From NCBI GenBank assembly GCA_032718475.1, contig JAUCBJ010005536.1, forward strand, positions 59,593 to 123,592: a stretch of DNA of 64,000 nt. Direction: 5' to 3'. Source of the DNA: Nemertoderma westbladi (Eukaryota > Xenacoelomorpha > Nemertodermatida > Nemertodermatidae). The position numbers and the translations under genes were made by a program. The notes under the pieces were generated by a model. That model was not told the origin of the DNA. It ran no database searches and was given only the letters and a program-made list of their open reading frames with translations. Below, in pieces: positions 22,821 to 34,223 of the stretch (positions within the stretch are counted from its first letter, which is position 1; each line of letters begins with the position of its first letter).

Positions 22821-23439
22821 CTATTCAGGGGATGGTGTATCATGTACAGGTAATGTAACTAATATATTTTCACATATGATTTATCTTTAACCCCTGATTG
22901 AATCTATTTAACTTTAGATGCTATGCTATCTAATGTTTGATAAGAAACTAACCTATCAGAACAATTTATGGTACCTAAAGATTATAATCAATCAGAAGCC
23001 TGATCCCAAACTCTGTAGGTGTTTTAGAGGGGGGTGGTGATTGGTGATTACTATATTCATAGTTCATTCTAATTTTAATGAAATGTTGTTGTGTTGCTGC
23101 AGACATTGATGAATGTTCTGAGAATACTAATGATTGCCACGAAAATGCAGACTGTACTAATACGGATGGTGGATTCTCGTGCTCTTGCAGAACAGGTTAC
23201 TCCGGGGATGGTGTTTCATGTACAGGTAAGGAAAACAAATATATGTTTATTTGAAAAAAACAAATCAAAAACAAAACATATCAAATTAATAATCTCCTAA
23301 TATGTTATCTATATAGCTTTTTTGGAATGCTCAAATTATCCACTGTCCATCAGTATGTCTCCAAAAAAATAGAACCTACTATCTGACATATTATCATACT
23401 ATCTGACACCATCCTATTCCACATTCTACATAACAGCCT
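22821..23439 (+). repeat. 619-bp duplicated segment, right copy
   Basis: Matches 12953-13571 with a few substitutions. It contains the last 29 nt of EGF exon 2 (22821-22849, no acceptor of its own, therefore not spliceable as an exon), the intron, a complete exon 3 copy and part of the next intron. Confidence 0.95.
23103..23225 (+). CDS. Calcium-binding EGF-like domain exon 3, duplicated copy
   Basis: This is the same 123-nt phase 1-1 exon as 13235-13357, with intact acceptor (GCTGCAG), donor (GTAAGG), six cysteines and calcium ligands. The only coding difference seen is synonymous. Because the exon is symmetric, splicing both copies would add one extra EGF repeat without a frameshift. It may be a functional recent duplication or an unmerged haplotype difference in the assembly. 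Confidence 0.8.
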
Positions 23440-23890
23440 GCAAGCCAATGCATTTCAAAATGTTCAAAATGCATTCAAATTGTTCACAATTATAATGCTT
23501 TTACTCATGTATATGTGGGTTTAATAAACACGCTTATAAATTAATTTACAAGACCAATCAATATGCACTAAAGTTTGGAATGCTGATTCAAATATAATAC
23601 ATTTATTGAGTTACTGTAAATGGCCCCACATAAGCATTAACTTTTCAGTTTGAACCCAAAATTGTAAATTAACTTATACTTCTATATATATATATAAATT
23701 TATTGACAAATATTTCACAAATAGCACGGGCACAATAACAATCAACTAATAAGGGCAATAAATTCGAAATACAAATTACAAATGACTATAACATAACACT
23801 AATTGTCCAAAATAATATTACTTCCATATATTTCTTAGAAAAGTGTATGTAAATTTTAAAATATGTACATTTAATTGTCTCACTTACTAC
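23440..23890. other. Non-coding interval
   Basis: AT-rich sequence with a TA run near 23686-23694 and no gene. It may be intron of the EGF gene. Confidence 0.4.
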
Positions 23891-25330
23891 CTACGGGAAT
23901 ATTTTTTCCACCTCAAAACAGAATGAACATAACGTATGATGTGCTGCACCATCGAAAAGGGCGTTCACAGAGCTGAATTTAGTGAGACCGAACCTTTCGC
24001 GTAATTTTCTAGTTATAGGGCAATTAACCAAAACATGTTCCTCGTTTTGTACTGTGGTGAGGTCGCAAGAACATACTCGGTCGCTGGGTGGCGTACGAGT
24101 CCACCTTCCCTTCTCGCTACGCAGAGAATGTGAAAAGGTACGGAACCGTGTAAACGACCTATGTTTGAAGTCGGGGATGTATTCAGTGGAATTATAGTAT
24201 ATCGAGTGGACGGAGAGACTGGGATTAAGGACATCACGATATTGACTAAACTTTGTTGCAGCGATCGGTTTTACCGTAATTTTCAGTTTCACAGTACTGA
24301 GGGAAACCTTAGAAGTTTCAGTCTATGAGGGTTTACATAATAAATTAAAACTATGGATATTGGAGTCACCGCAAAGTTTAAAAACTTGTTTGATAGGCAA
24401 ACAATCGTCAGTGACAGCTGAATATTTCTTAAAAAATCTGCTTTGAGCGTTTAAAATAGTTACCGCTAATGGTTGCAATCCGGATTCCACCAGACAAATA
24501 TCATTAGGTGTAGTGATACGAACGCCCAGTAGTGACTTTACTGCTTTCATATACAATGTTTCAATCACCTTGAAATCTCTGGTCAGCCACGACTCGCACC
24601 CATAGACTAACACAGCTGATAAGCAAGAGTGGAATACTTTCAATTTCAGGTGAAAGGGCATAGTACTGTTAACTGCACAAAATATGATAAATTTATTCAC
24701 AGCGTCATTACACCTACTAACATGTGAATTTAAAATGGAGGACATTGCACCACTCTCGCAAAAAGGCGACCCTAGATACACATAACTGTAACAATGGTCT
24801 ACAACAATATTTTTATACGACATCGGGAATTTATCTGAATAGCTGCCATTTATTACCAAAAACCTTGTCTTTTTTGTATTTATTACCATACCGTATTCTG
24901 TACAGAAGTCCAAGTTTTTAACTGGTTCTGTAGGTAGTAACATGAAAAAACGCCGCTTATAGCCTAAAAACACACTCCCACGTATTATAATCGTAAGTAG
25001 TTAAATAACTCTGGAAGCCCTGTATTTTCTGAGTTGTAACACTGTGTACAAGTTGGGAATAGTAACCCCAATTGTCTCACACTTTCTCAAGTCACTGGCA
25101 CTGTCTCCTCGAAAGTTATATCCTTTTAATTGGTTCCAATTTCTCGAAATTTTGATTCGCAAGTAGCACGAGAGGTTGAAAGGATTACGGAATCGTCCAT
25201 CAGTAATAGGATTTGTATAACACCCAGAAAACCATCAGTTTGAAAAGCATTTCTTAAATTCAGCACAAGTTGATTTAAATATACACAAAACAGGGTGACT
25301 GACGAAGTGACAACTTCGTCAGGCTTTACA
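23891..25330 (-). pseudogene. LINE 3' part: RT thumb region and C-terminal zinc finger
   Basis: Two - strand open stretches (24973-24323 and 24292-23891) give the back half of a LINE protein. YGMVINTKKTRFLVING and VYLGSPFCESGAMSS are followed by VYGCESWLTRDFK and SLLGVRITTPNDI. Then comes a C-terminal zinc-finger-like block, CSCDLTTVQNEEHVLVNCP (C-x-C...H...C). Further upstream, near 25215-25250, a decayed LLMDDSVILSTS resembles RT motif C (normally ADD). A frameshift separates the two main pieces and the catalytic core is lost. Between 25000 and 25200 another short protein-like frame is interleaved. 5' truncated and dead. Confidence 0.75.
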
Positions 25331-25345
25331 AGCCTGTTTTACTCC
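25297..25345. repeat. Two adjacent hairpins
   Basis: TGACGAAGT and ACTTCGTCA form a 9-bp stem around a 4-nt loop, followed by AGGCTT and AAGCCT around AC. The flanking AACAGG and CCTGTT could pair outside them. This may be the end of a mobile element; function unknown. Confidence 0.5.
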
Positions 25346-25384
25346 TAAACACTAGATTATTATAGCGTCACGCAATATATATTT

Positions 25385-25690
25385 TGTACACGTATACATG
25401 GATTTGATCTACAAGGTCAAGTGAGCTCAGGCAATAGAAACGAGGTCTTCCCAATGCTACCTGATTCTCCATGGTTGTTACAATTTCGTTTCTGCCAAGT
25501 TCTGTAGGTCTATATATTTGTACAGCCAATCGACCATGGCAAAACCTGCTGTCCTTGTTTCAGTTGCAAATAAAGTAGTTCTGGTATGACCTCATCTATA
25601 CTTCTCCAGCAGCACCCACTGAATCTTAATCGGCATTCACATACTTGATACTGGTGGAATTGTACTATAAAGCTTTGATACGCATTGTCT
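25385..25690 (-). pseudogene. LINE family B 3' fragment
   Basis: Read on the - strand, near 25580-25650 it gives LRFSGCCWRSIDEVIPELL, the same C-terminal block as in the LINE at 14066-16302 (LRFSGHCWRSKDEVIPDLL). The conserved His is replaced by Cys. Stops and frame changes surround it. A dead, old fragment. Confidence 0.65.
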
Positions 25691-25794
25691 CCAGTTAATG
25701 TTTAGTTCTCCCTTAGTTGTCTTTTGTAAAAACCATAAATTGGTTGGTTGTTCACAAGGTAAAAACCATAAATTGGTGGTTGTTCAAGAGTTTT

Positions 25795-26360
25795 TGTCTG
25801 TACTCAGGTCTCAAGATGACAGAAGTCATCCGCATGCTCAAGCATATCATCCTTTAAGCTTATGCTCATCCGGTCAGAGACTTGCTGAGGACTTGAAAAT
25901 TTAACTGTCAAAATTGTGGTCTTCTTGGAATTAATAAAAATACCAACACTAGAAGCAACCTGTTCTAATGAGCTGAGGAGCCGTTGGGATCCCTCCAGTG
26001 ATTCTGAGAGTAGGCCCTACTCCTGAGTCATATAGATATAAAAGTTTTAGATCATTTAGGTATTTGACTGGATTTCCTCAACTTAATCTGGAGCCAATAG
26101 GTGGAGTTAACATACCCCATCATCATTATGATGATATAAGTGTGAAGCTAATAGTCAGCTAATAGTCAACCACAATTATGGATCAAAATGGTGTAAGTGT
26201 GTCACCCTGGAGGACTCCCAATATTACTTAAATTGATCTGTGTCATCATCAACAATAGACACAAAATGTCATTGAACCATTGTATAATGTACTGATTTGA
26301 TTGCTGCAATAATTTCATCAAGGAATGCTATACAATACAATGAAAGTATGCTGAACATAG
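25795..26360 (-). pseudogene. LINE family A fragment, decayed
   Basis: The sequence matches about 31050-31566 inside the full-length LINE at 30446-34223, base by base over most of its length but with many indels and stops. It covers the region around RT motifs B and C (the reverse of VLQGDTLAPF and FADD). Far older than the other three family A copies. Confidence 0.8.
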
Positions 26361-26650
26361 GCCTAATATAGTAATAAGCACTACTCTGAATATATCTGTA
26401 TACCACCATACCAGTATTAAATTTTTTCGGTATTAATAATTCAGTACATGTAGCAGTACGGTACTGTAAAGCAGGATTGTCTAATTATGGTCCCTGAAAC
26501 TGGATAGTGGCCCAAACCAAACCTAGTTGTTCAGTACAGTACAGTATATGTATGCCTAACTACATAACTAATAGTCTTATTACATTATAATCTGATAGCA
26601 GCCTACCGGGAAGACTACCTACCTACAAACCTATACCAGAATCAGCAGAA
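26361..26650. other. Non-coding interval
   Basis: No gene is seen. Rich in GTAC and CTAC words, as in several other intervals of this window. Confidence 0.4.
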
Positions 26651-28650
26651 TGTCTGATACTCCTACAGGTTCTAAGTCATTTGTGTGGTGACATTTCGTG
26701 ATAGATGTACAAGATGAAGACAATTCCATTGCGGTTTGTCAACTAATGTGAGGAAGGTAACACATTAGTCGCGGCAAGAAAGACAAAATATGTCCTGCAA
26801 ATCAAGGAAGGTCATGGCAAATAACAATAGAGGGAAGTTACCAAGCTGTAAAATTGTTCTGACATCAATGACAGAGCTCAACGATTACCTGGAAAATTAC
26901 GAAAATGATAGCACTTGATAATCAACCAATAAGTATGATTGAGGAACAGGGATTCATTGACCGTATTTCTCACTCGAAACACAGATACTTGATTCCATCT
27001 CTGCATTATTTTGCTGAAACGCCTCTTCCAATTCTATACAAAAAAGTTTGGTCTTCCATAAATTCTAAAATAGGCAAATTGCCTAACATGTCAATTACCA
27101 GTGACATAGGGATAGAGTTCACAGAAGATAGGTTATATATCGTTGTCAGGCTATTAGATAAATAATGACTGGCAACATTGTAGTGTAGTGTTAAATACAA
27201 GACACTCCCCATGAAATCATACTAGCACTTAAACAAACCATTTATAGTTTGGTAGCAAACCATGCTTAGTAGTGATTAGTGTGACTTGTTGGTTCGGGAT
27301 GCAGCAACCAATATTGTTTTGGCTTCTGAAATAGCCAAGTTAGATAGTGTGCAGTGTTTCCATCATAGACTACTGCTTGTTGTCAAGGATACCATTAATT
27401 TTCAAAGAAATGATTCTGACAAGATGCGAAATGGAGGTCCATAACTAACCATTTCAATCATTTTTCATGTTGTTCTAGCACATTGAAGGCCATTCAAAGA
27501 TTTAATAATTTAAATTATTAAATTTAAAAATTATAATATTATTATTTTATTATTTTAATTTTATTTATCATTAAAATTATAATTTAAAATTATAAAAATA
27601 TAATAATCCCATTCTCACCGCCAATGATGTTCTAACAACATGGAACAGTACTTACTTAATGTATTTATAAGCTGAAGCAACACATTTCCATATATTCTAG
27701 TGAGGTGGATATTGCAGTTCTGAGGTTTCTGTTAACAGTGACCAAGCAAGGGCGGGGGGGGGGGGGGATTCATGGATTGATCCCCTAACTATGATTTGCA
27801 TCTTGTCAATAAGGGGGGGGGGGGGGGGCTTATTGACAAGATGCAAATCATAGTTATAGAAAACAGAACATCATCATCATCACCAGCAATTTTCCTTTTG
27901 CCTCATTGATAGGCCATAGACATCATATTCAATGTGTGATAGCCAAAGCGAGTATGGCCTAGTAAATGGAATCTACAGTCCTCATTTTATCTATTGATGC
28001 ATTATTTTGATTTATGTATATTATTACGAGTAACTACTCTAAACTGGGGATGACAATAATAATATTATTTATATTATATTTAATTAAATTAAATAATATA
28101 TTACTGTGATATATATTTTCTCATAAATTGTGATGCCATGTATACACACACACGTATGTCCATGTCACTTCTCCCAGCAGTCCCAGGTTTGTCAAAACTA
28201 CTGCCCCCCCCCCCCCCCCCCCCTTATCTTCCCCCCTTATTGACTAGGAGAGACGTCATTATGAACAAAAAGCCCCTGTGTATTAATACATACCGTAGAT
28301 AAATACATTAAATGTTAAAAAACCTAAAAAAAAGTTTGCCAAATCCCCCCCCCTCTGGCTACACCAATATCTGTTAACTTGAGTCATTTTGTTTACTGCA
28401 GCCATTCTTCAAAATAACCGTGTATGTTAGCTCTGGCAATCCAATTGTTGCTACGGTGATACTGGTCATGACTGCTCTTATTCTTTACTTATCTACATCA
28501 CATAGAGAGAGTGACAGTAGGGTACAATCATTGAAATCCATTTTCAAGCGCAGACTAGGGCACCAGTTCTGGAATGAAACTAATGATATTAACAAATCCT
28601 CCCTTTACTGTATAAGTACATTTCTGGACCAGTATATCTGCAAGACTCCT
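26651..28650 (+). pseudogene. hAT transposase pseudogene (ZBED-like)
   Basis: Scattered frames in order match a ZBED/hAT transposase. A BED-like start (SKSFVW.HFVIDVQDEDNSIA) lies near 26670. MIALDNQPISMIEEQGF, HRYLIPSLHYFAETPLP and NMSITSDIGIEF are at 26905-27165. RDAATNIVLASEIAKLDSVQC with an FHHRLLLVVKDTI block is near 27295-27405. A mid-region piece, ITVYVSSGNPIVATV through NKSSLYCISTFLDQY, lies near 28408-28640 (the family normally has LDPR here). Stops separate the pieces, and about 1 kb containing a poly-G hairpin lies between the last two. The hydrophobic run at 28440-28495 is part of this frame and not a membrane gene. The C-terminal dimerisation block was not found. Confidence 0.75.
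27787..27855. repeat. Perfect 27-bp inverted repeat around a 15-G loop
   Basis: The left arm is 27787-27813 and the right arm is 27829-27855; they are exact reverse complements. The loop is all G. Another G run lies just upstream at about 27753-27767. This may be a real foldback, or a strand-switch artefact at a G run. Confidence 0.9.
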
Positions 28651-29303
28651 GTCAGACACCATTCCCTCCATGCAGACCTCCCCAGTGAATGGATAGTCTT
28701 GCCTAGATAGCACAACTGCTAATTCAATTCTCATTCCTGAAATTATTTTCCGGGTACTGAACATTGATGCAGATTGGGTGCCATATTCTAGCCAGAAGCT
28801 GGCTCTCCAAGGGCAGTAGGCCTATTGCTACATTGCCAAACAAGCAGCCTGACTGACTAATAAGAACCGGTACTGGTATATTTCCATACTGCATTATTTA
28901 ATTTGACTGACAGAAGATTCTAGATGTATGCAGTGGGAAATTGTAACCCAAATACACCTACATACCCGGATACCAGCATAGGCCTACTGAAAATATAGCT
29001 GTATGTCATATGTATATCATATAGGCCTACATGCTACATCAGTACAGAACAGACAGACAGAAGCTTCTCCTATGGGTGTAAACTTTATGCCCATGCCCAA
29101 GACCCAAACCCATTACCAAAACCCATGCCCAAAACCCACGCCCAAAACCCATGCCCAAAACCCATGCCCAAAACCCACGCCCAAAACCCATGCTTATGTT
29201 TATAAAACCATGCTTATTACATGGTATTATTTATTACAAAATCCATGTTTATTGTTCATATGGTTGTGAACTCAGAATAGCACGTACAATAACAGAAATA
29301 GCT
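28651..29303. repeat. Non-coding interval with a CCCAAAACCCATG tandem repeat
   Basis: At 29088-29195 a 12-13 bp unit (CCCAAAACCCATG / CCCACG) repeats about eight times, preceded by TATGGGTGTAAAC. The reverse complement of the same arrangement appears at about 34430-34540. The rest of the interval has no gene. Confidence 0.75.
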
Positions 29304-30203
29304 CCCAGTGAAAAATGCGCATGCGTATCCGCAAGTGATTTCAATGCGTCATGCGTTTTTATTGCGGCTCAATAAATAGCGATAAACCTCTTGTGATTCA
29401 CATGTAAAATAGGGAAGCGATTCCATGCATGCGATTCACAACTTATTTTACGCATGTGATTCCGTGCATGAAAATCGCATGGGAATCGCACATCATTATG
29501 TTTTACACAATCAGAATATCATGCGTTAATTCCCATGTGAATCGCATGGTTTTAATTACACTCAAGATTATTAATTAAAATGAAGTTGCCTATCAAGAAA
29601 TAAATAGTTTTAAAATATAAAATTGATGAATATGAATTATCTGATACGGCTATCGAATACAGAGATTATATTTATATATTTTAGAGAATTGAAAATTATA
29701 GGGAATAGTTAAAAGTGTATCATGGTTATTCTAATCTATTTGTATTATCCTGTATATTAACAACCATTTCTAGTATTGATTCATACAGTATGTCTAATGT
29801 TCTATGTCTAGAGAGTGTAATGTAATATAATGTACGGTAAGGTAAGTACAGTAGGCAGATGATATGGAAGCCAATAGTATCAAACAGTAGTGGAATAATC
29901 AACTACTGTATCATATTTTCTGAAACAAGGACTCCATATATTACACAAAAATCACAACCAGTAGATTTTTGTGATATTTATGCATCATCACGCTTGAAAG
30001 TCGCAAGTGAATCGCATGTGTGTTTTATGCGACTGAACGCAAGTTGTTGCGATATTTATGTGACTTAACGCAAGTTGTTGCGATATCTATGCGGCTTAAC
30101 GCAAGTAGGTCGCTTGCGTAAAGGTCGGGCCATAACTCTTGGGAATCACATGAGATACGCCTGCGTTGCACGCTTGCGATACGCTTGCGCACTTTTCACT
30201 GGG
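29304..30203. mobile_element. 900-bp MITE with about 33-bp terminal inverted repeats
   Basis: The left end CCCAGTGAAAAATGCGCATG and the inverse of the right end, CCCAGTGAAAAGTGCGCAAG, agree closely for about 33 bp. The terminal parts are filled with short GCGATT, AATCGCATG and GCAAGTTGTTGCGATAT subrepeats in both orientations, while the centre is AT-rich. No transposase frame is present. The target duplication is unclear. Confidence 0.8.
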
Positions 30204-30434
30204 CTGCTTATTGACGATCTTATTGGCGATCAAGATTACAGATATGGGGGGGGGGGGGGGCTATCTGTTAGACATTAGGCCTACAATTACACTGTGTCCG
30301 CCAACCATCCTAAGGCCCACCAAGCCCCAGTACCACTAACAGTTCATGTGTTTCCAGTTTCTATCCATAGAAAAAGTTATTTTGTTTAGTGACAGTGTAT
30401 TTACAAGGTAGATTGGAAGAAAAAGGATGCTGGG
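30204..30434. other. Non-coding interval with a G run
   Basis: A run of about 15 G lies near 30246-30260. No gene is seen. Confidence 0.4.
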
Positions 30435-30445
30435 CTTCCAATTAT

Positions 30446-33400
30446 ACTACTACTACTACTAGGATCGGCATGCTGCATTGCAGCTGCATTTTTAAGAATG
30501 CTGTGCCGGCTTGTCAACAAAATTGCACCGCCACAACTCCCTATCACCCATGACATTTGCTAGATCATCCGCATCTTTAAGGCCAGTGTCCTTTAAGATG
30601 CGTCTCAAGAAAGTCATGGGCTGTCCACCATGCTTATTCACTCCATGAGGCTGCCAAAGTACAAGATTATGCACTGGCTGGTCCTCACGGCGAAAGCAAT
30701 GTCCTGCAAAGCGGAGGCGGTTTTGTTCTAGTGTCAAGCTTGGGGGAACCAATGAGACACCTCCAATGTTATATAGTGTCTGGTTGGAGATGTGTGCATT
30801 GTACTTGACACAATGAACCCGGCGTAGCATTCTTGTGAATGTGCCATCCAGAGATTTGGTGTCCTCAGCAGTTAGAGCCCAGCATGGACTCCCATAGAGG
30901 AGTACTGGAACTACTGCTGCTCTAAATAATCGGACCTTAAGTTTCCGATTAATTCTCGGTGATTTCCAAATCCTGGAAAGCCTATTCAAGGCTGCCCATG
31001 CCTTTCCCTTACGTATTCGAAGGTCCTCACCTGACTTCCGGATCCATGATCCCAGGTAACAGAAGTCGTCCACATGCTCAAGCATACCATCCTTTGAGCT
31101 TATGCTCATCCGATCAGAGACTTGCTGAGGACTTTCAAAGTTAACGGTCAGAATTTTGGTCTTTCTGGAGTTAATAAAAAGACCAACACTAGAAGCAGCA
31201 TGTTCTAATGAGCTGAGGAGCCGTTGGGCTCCCTCTAATGATTCTGAGAGTACTCCTAAGTCATCAGCAAAGTCTAGATCAGTTAGGTACTTGGCAGGAT
31301 TTCCTCGACTTCTGGAGCCAGTAGGTGGAGTTAGCATCACCCCATCATCATTATGATGATCTAAGGACATGCGTAGAACATAGTCAACCACAATAATGAA
31401 CAAGAATGGTGCAAGTGTGTCTCCTTGGAGGACGCCCCATAACACTTCAAATGGTTCTGTGTCACCGTCAACAGTAGACACAAATGTTGTCGAACCATCG
31501 TATACTGATCTGATTGCTGCAATAATTTCATCAGGAATCCCATATAATGAAAGTATGCTGAACATACGTGAGCGAGAGACTGAATCAAAGGCCTTGAAGA
31601 AGTCAACAAAGATAACAGCCAGATGCCTGTCTTTCTTTTTTGATAATTCTTCAATTATCCTTCTAAGTGCCAAAATGGGCTCCATGGTCCCACGACCTTT
31701 ACGGAACCCATTCTGATTTCCACGGAGCAGTCTCTCAATGGGATCCCTGATGCGATTTAATAGAATCCTATTGTATAGCTTTGCAGCAATCGAGATCAAT
31801 GAGATTCCCCGAAAAGAACCATAGAGTGTTAGGTTGCCCTTCTTGGGAACTGGCACCAACTTATTTGTTTTCATTTCTTGTGGGACTCTTGTTGTTCGGT
31901 ACATGTCTACTATGATGGGATAGATGAGCTTTAAACACTCAGGTATTTTAAAGACCTCAGGGGGAACACCATCTACTCCACTGGCACGATTGGTCTTAAT
32001 GCTCTTTGCAGCAGCCTGCACTTCTGCAAAGGAGATATCGCCAATGGGAATATCTGGGAGTACAGACTCAGACACTTTTACTTCTATAAAGTTATCAGGC
32101 AATACCCTGTCATTATTGAGGAGCTTTTCAAAGTGGGCTTTCCAACCATTGAGGCGATCGGCTGGTGATTCAGCCTTAACCTTGGTGGTTGGTTGGCTTT
32201 TCCGCCCAGTAAGCAGATTGATTGATTTCCATGCCTGGGATGATTGCCTGCTGTCGTCAGCATCATTGATGGCATCAACCTGTTGGTTTATTAGCTCCTG
32301 TAGATTAACAGAGTACTGCCTGTTCAGGGACCTAGATGCAGCCTTAACTGCATTCTTGGCCGCTGTAGTCTGTTTGAGTCGGGACTCTTTCTGCGCCTTA
32401 TGAAGGTCATTTCGGCACTTCTGAATTTTGTTGTCAGTCCAGGGGGCCCTTTTCCTGTTTCGAGGGTATACAGGAACTGTTTCTGCAGCTGCTAACTTAA
32501 CTGCTTCTGTAAAGGCAGTATAGCCCTCACAGTGATCTGCCGCCTCAGAGGCAAGAGCCTCATACCTGTTGCTCAGCTGTAGTGTGAAGCTGGATCTCAC
32601 ACTTGGCTGTTGCAACAGAGAGGACCAGTCATGCCGCGGCAAGGCAGATTTCGTTGTTCTGCTAGCACGCAGACTAAGTCTTACCTTGGCCACAATAAGG
32701 CGGTGATCACTGGAGAAGGGTCGAAGTGTAAATGCATTACAGTCTTGTATAGAGCTCCTGTATTTCCTACGAAACAGAATATGGTCTATCTGGGACTTGT
32801 GACCACTGGGTCCACTATGAGTCCATAGCTTTCCAGTTCGCTTCTTGAACTGGGTTCCAGCCGAAAACAATCCATTTCCAGAGATAAAATCCTGAAGATG
32901 GACAGAATTTCGGTTAACACTATTGCTATAGACCCAGGGCGATGTAGGTGATTGATGCAGACTTGCATTAAAGTCTCCCAGGAATGTTAAGAATGCATGC
33001 TGATCCACTCCATCAGTAGCTGCTTGTAGATTGTGGTAGAAATTTTCCACCTCCTCTACAGGGGCAACACTAGTTGGAGAGTAGCACACAATCAGAACCA
33101 CCTTAGGAAACTTCTTAGCCAGTCTTCCAGAACATGAGAAGTGGCAACGGATGATGCGGTTAGAGATTTGGTCTATTTTGTCCAATGCTGCATGTGCAGT
33201 TGGATTCATCAATAGACCAATTCCACCATTGCCACTATCATCTGCTGACGCGAGGGCGAGTCGCCAACCGCCCCCCATGTCCTTAATCAGAACCTCATCA
33301 GTCTGTCCAGTCTGCATTCGGTGCTCTTGAACACCCACTGCGCTAAGAGAAAGCTTATCTGCCAAGGCAGTCAGCTCACCTTGTCGCATTGGGGACCCGA

Positions 33401-34223
33401 GTGTTAGGGTGTTTACTGAGGCTAGTCTAGTGACTTGCCTCAGATTCACCAATGGCTTTGTTGGTCGGGGTGGAACATGAGAGTAGCCTCCAACTCCAGA
33501 ATCACTCTCCCCATCACAATCTGGCCTCCCTGGTGACCCAGGGTTTGGGCCAGAAAGGTCATCAGGAAAGGGACTCAAAGAATTGTTGGCTGCTCTCTCT
33601 CCAGTAGGGGGTGAGACAGGCAGCCGGTCAGGAGTTAACTGACGCCTGTGAGGCCGATTGTGTCCGGTAATTCCACTGGCCTCTAGTGGCCGGACCTCCG
33701 CATTGCTAATGTAATCCATAGTGGGGGTTGGGGGGTGCTTTTTTGCCGAGTCAGCTCTCGGGGCAAATACCGCACCCTGGTTTGCCATTCCACAGGGTGG
33801 GTGTCGCAATGGAGTCAGATATGAGGCCCATCACCCATATCTACTCTGGCGCACATGACCCACCATTGGCTGTTGCAGCTCATCTGCTGGGTCATGCCCT
33901 GTACCCTTGCTGCCAGGTACAGGTCGCAGTGAAGTGCTCTCAGAGTGGACATGAGAACACTCTACTCCTGACCAGCCATTGGTAGATCACCATCTGCCTG
34001 GTCAGGCCATATACCCCTGCAGCCAAGTATATGGGTCCTTAATCCAGGACCAAGTGCGTCCTTATCCCAGAACGAAGGGGGTCCTAGTTACAGGACCAGA
34101 TTTGCCCTAGTAAGAGGGTCTATACAGCTACAGGTGGCACCTCCTTTATGCTGCATGGAGGTGGCAAGTTTTCTTGATCAATGACCTAGAATACCTGACC
34201 TGACCTGATTCTTCCAATTGAGA
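30446..34223 (-). mobile_element. Full-length LINE, family A, with 11-bp target-site duplication
   Basis: The 3.78 kb element lies between two identical CTTCCAATTAT copies (30435-30445 and 34224-34234). On the - strand it starts TCTCAATTGGAAGAATCAGG, has a leader of about 435 nt rich in GGTACAGG- and CAGGCAGATGG-type phrases, one long ORF, and a short 3' UTR. It ends in a TAG trinucleotide tail. A trinucleotide tail instead of poly-A is typical of RTE- and CR1-like LINEs. The perfect duplication and intact ORF indicate recent insertion. Confidence 0.9.
30492..33788 (-). CDS. LINE polyprotein: APE endonuclease plus reverse transcriptase, intact
   Basis: From the first ATG at 33788 the product is 1098 residues; the open frame extends 7 codons further upstream. 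Residue numbers below count from that upstream frame start (33809). After a disordered Pro-rich N-terminus, an APE-type endonuclease spans about 128-378, with VGVQEH (E162), FLGDFNAS (277-283) and SDHR (367-370). A linker follows, then the RT (about 640-900): VDFFKAFDS (735-743), GVLQGDTLAP (792-801) and the catalytic DLDFADD (844-850). The C-terminus carries LRFAGHCFRREDQPVHNLVLWQP. All catalytic residues are present. No separate ORF1 was found. The closest relatives by memory are animal craniofacial-development-protein-2-like LINE ORFs. This copy could be active; the broken copies at 42.2 and 48.0 kb could be its products. Confidence 0.9.
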   Translation of the reverse strand: MANQGAVFAPRADSAKKHPPTPTMDYISNAEVRPLEASGITGHNRPHRRQLTPDRLPVSPPTGERAANNSLSPFPDDLSGPNPGSPGRPDCDGESDSGVGGYSHVPPRPTKPLVNLRQVTRLASVNTLTLGSPMRQGELTALADKLSLSAVGVQEHRMQTGQTDEVLIKDMGGGWRLALASADDSGNGGIGLLMNPTAHAALDKIDQISNRIIRCHFSCSGRLAKKFPKVVLIVCYSPTSVAPVEEVENFYHNLQAATDGVDQHAFLTFLGDFNASLHQSPTSPWVYSNSVNRNSVHLQDFISGNGLFSAGTQFKKRTGKLWTHSGPSGHKSQIDHILFRRKYRSSIQDCNAFTLRPFSSDHRLIVAKVRLSLRASRTTKSALPRHDWSSLLQQPSVRSSFTLQLSNRYEALASEAADHCEGYTAFTEAVKLAAAETVPVYPRNRKRAPWTDNKIQKCRNDLHKAQKESRLKQTTAAKNAVKAASRSLNRQYSVNLQELINQQVDAINDADDSRQSSQAWKSINLLTGRKSQPTTKVKAESPADRLNGWKAHFEKLLNNDRVLPDNFIEVKVSESVLPDIPIGDISFAEVQAAAKSIKTNRASGVDGVPPEVFKIPECLKLIYPIIVDMYRTTRVPQEMKTNKLVPVPKKGNLTLYGSFRGISLISIAAKLYNRILLNRIRDPIERLLRGNQNGFRKGRGTMEPILALRRIIEELSKKKDRHLAVIFVDFFKAFDSVSRSRMFSILSLYGIPDEIIAAIRSVYDGSTTFVSTVDGDTEPFEVLWGVLQGDTLAPFLFIIVVDYVLRMSLDHHNDDGVMLTPPTGSRSRGNPAKYLTDLDFADDLGVLSESLEGAQRLLSSLEHAASSVGLFINSRKTKILTVNFESPQQVSDRMSISSKDGMLEHVDDFCYLGSWIRKSGEDLRIRKGKAWAALNRLSRIWKSPRINRKLKVRLFRAAVVPVLLYGSPCWALTAEDTKSLDGTFTRMLRRVHCVKYNAHISNQTLYNIGGVSLVPPSLTLEQNRLRFAGHCFRREDQPVHNLVLWQPHGVNKHGGQPMTFLRRILKDTGLKDADDLANVMGDRELWRCNFVDKPAQHS

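Noticed and set aside
28420-28710. Small membrane protein (hydrophobic run VATVILVMTALILYL)
   Set aside because: The surrounding residues align with the mid-region of hAT transposases, so it is part of that pseudogene.
31924-32403. Antisense ORFs inside the LINE copies (repeated at 49498 and 43852)
   Set aside because: They are shadows opposite the RT/endonuclease coding frame and have no independent support.
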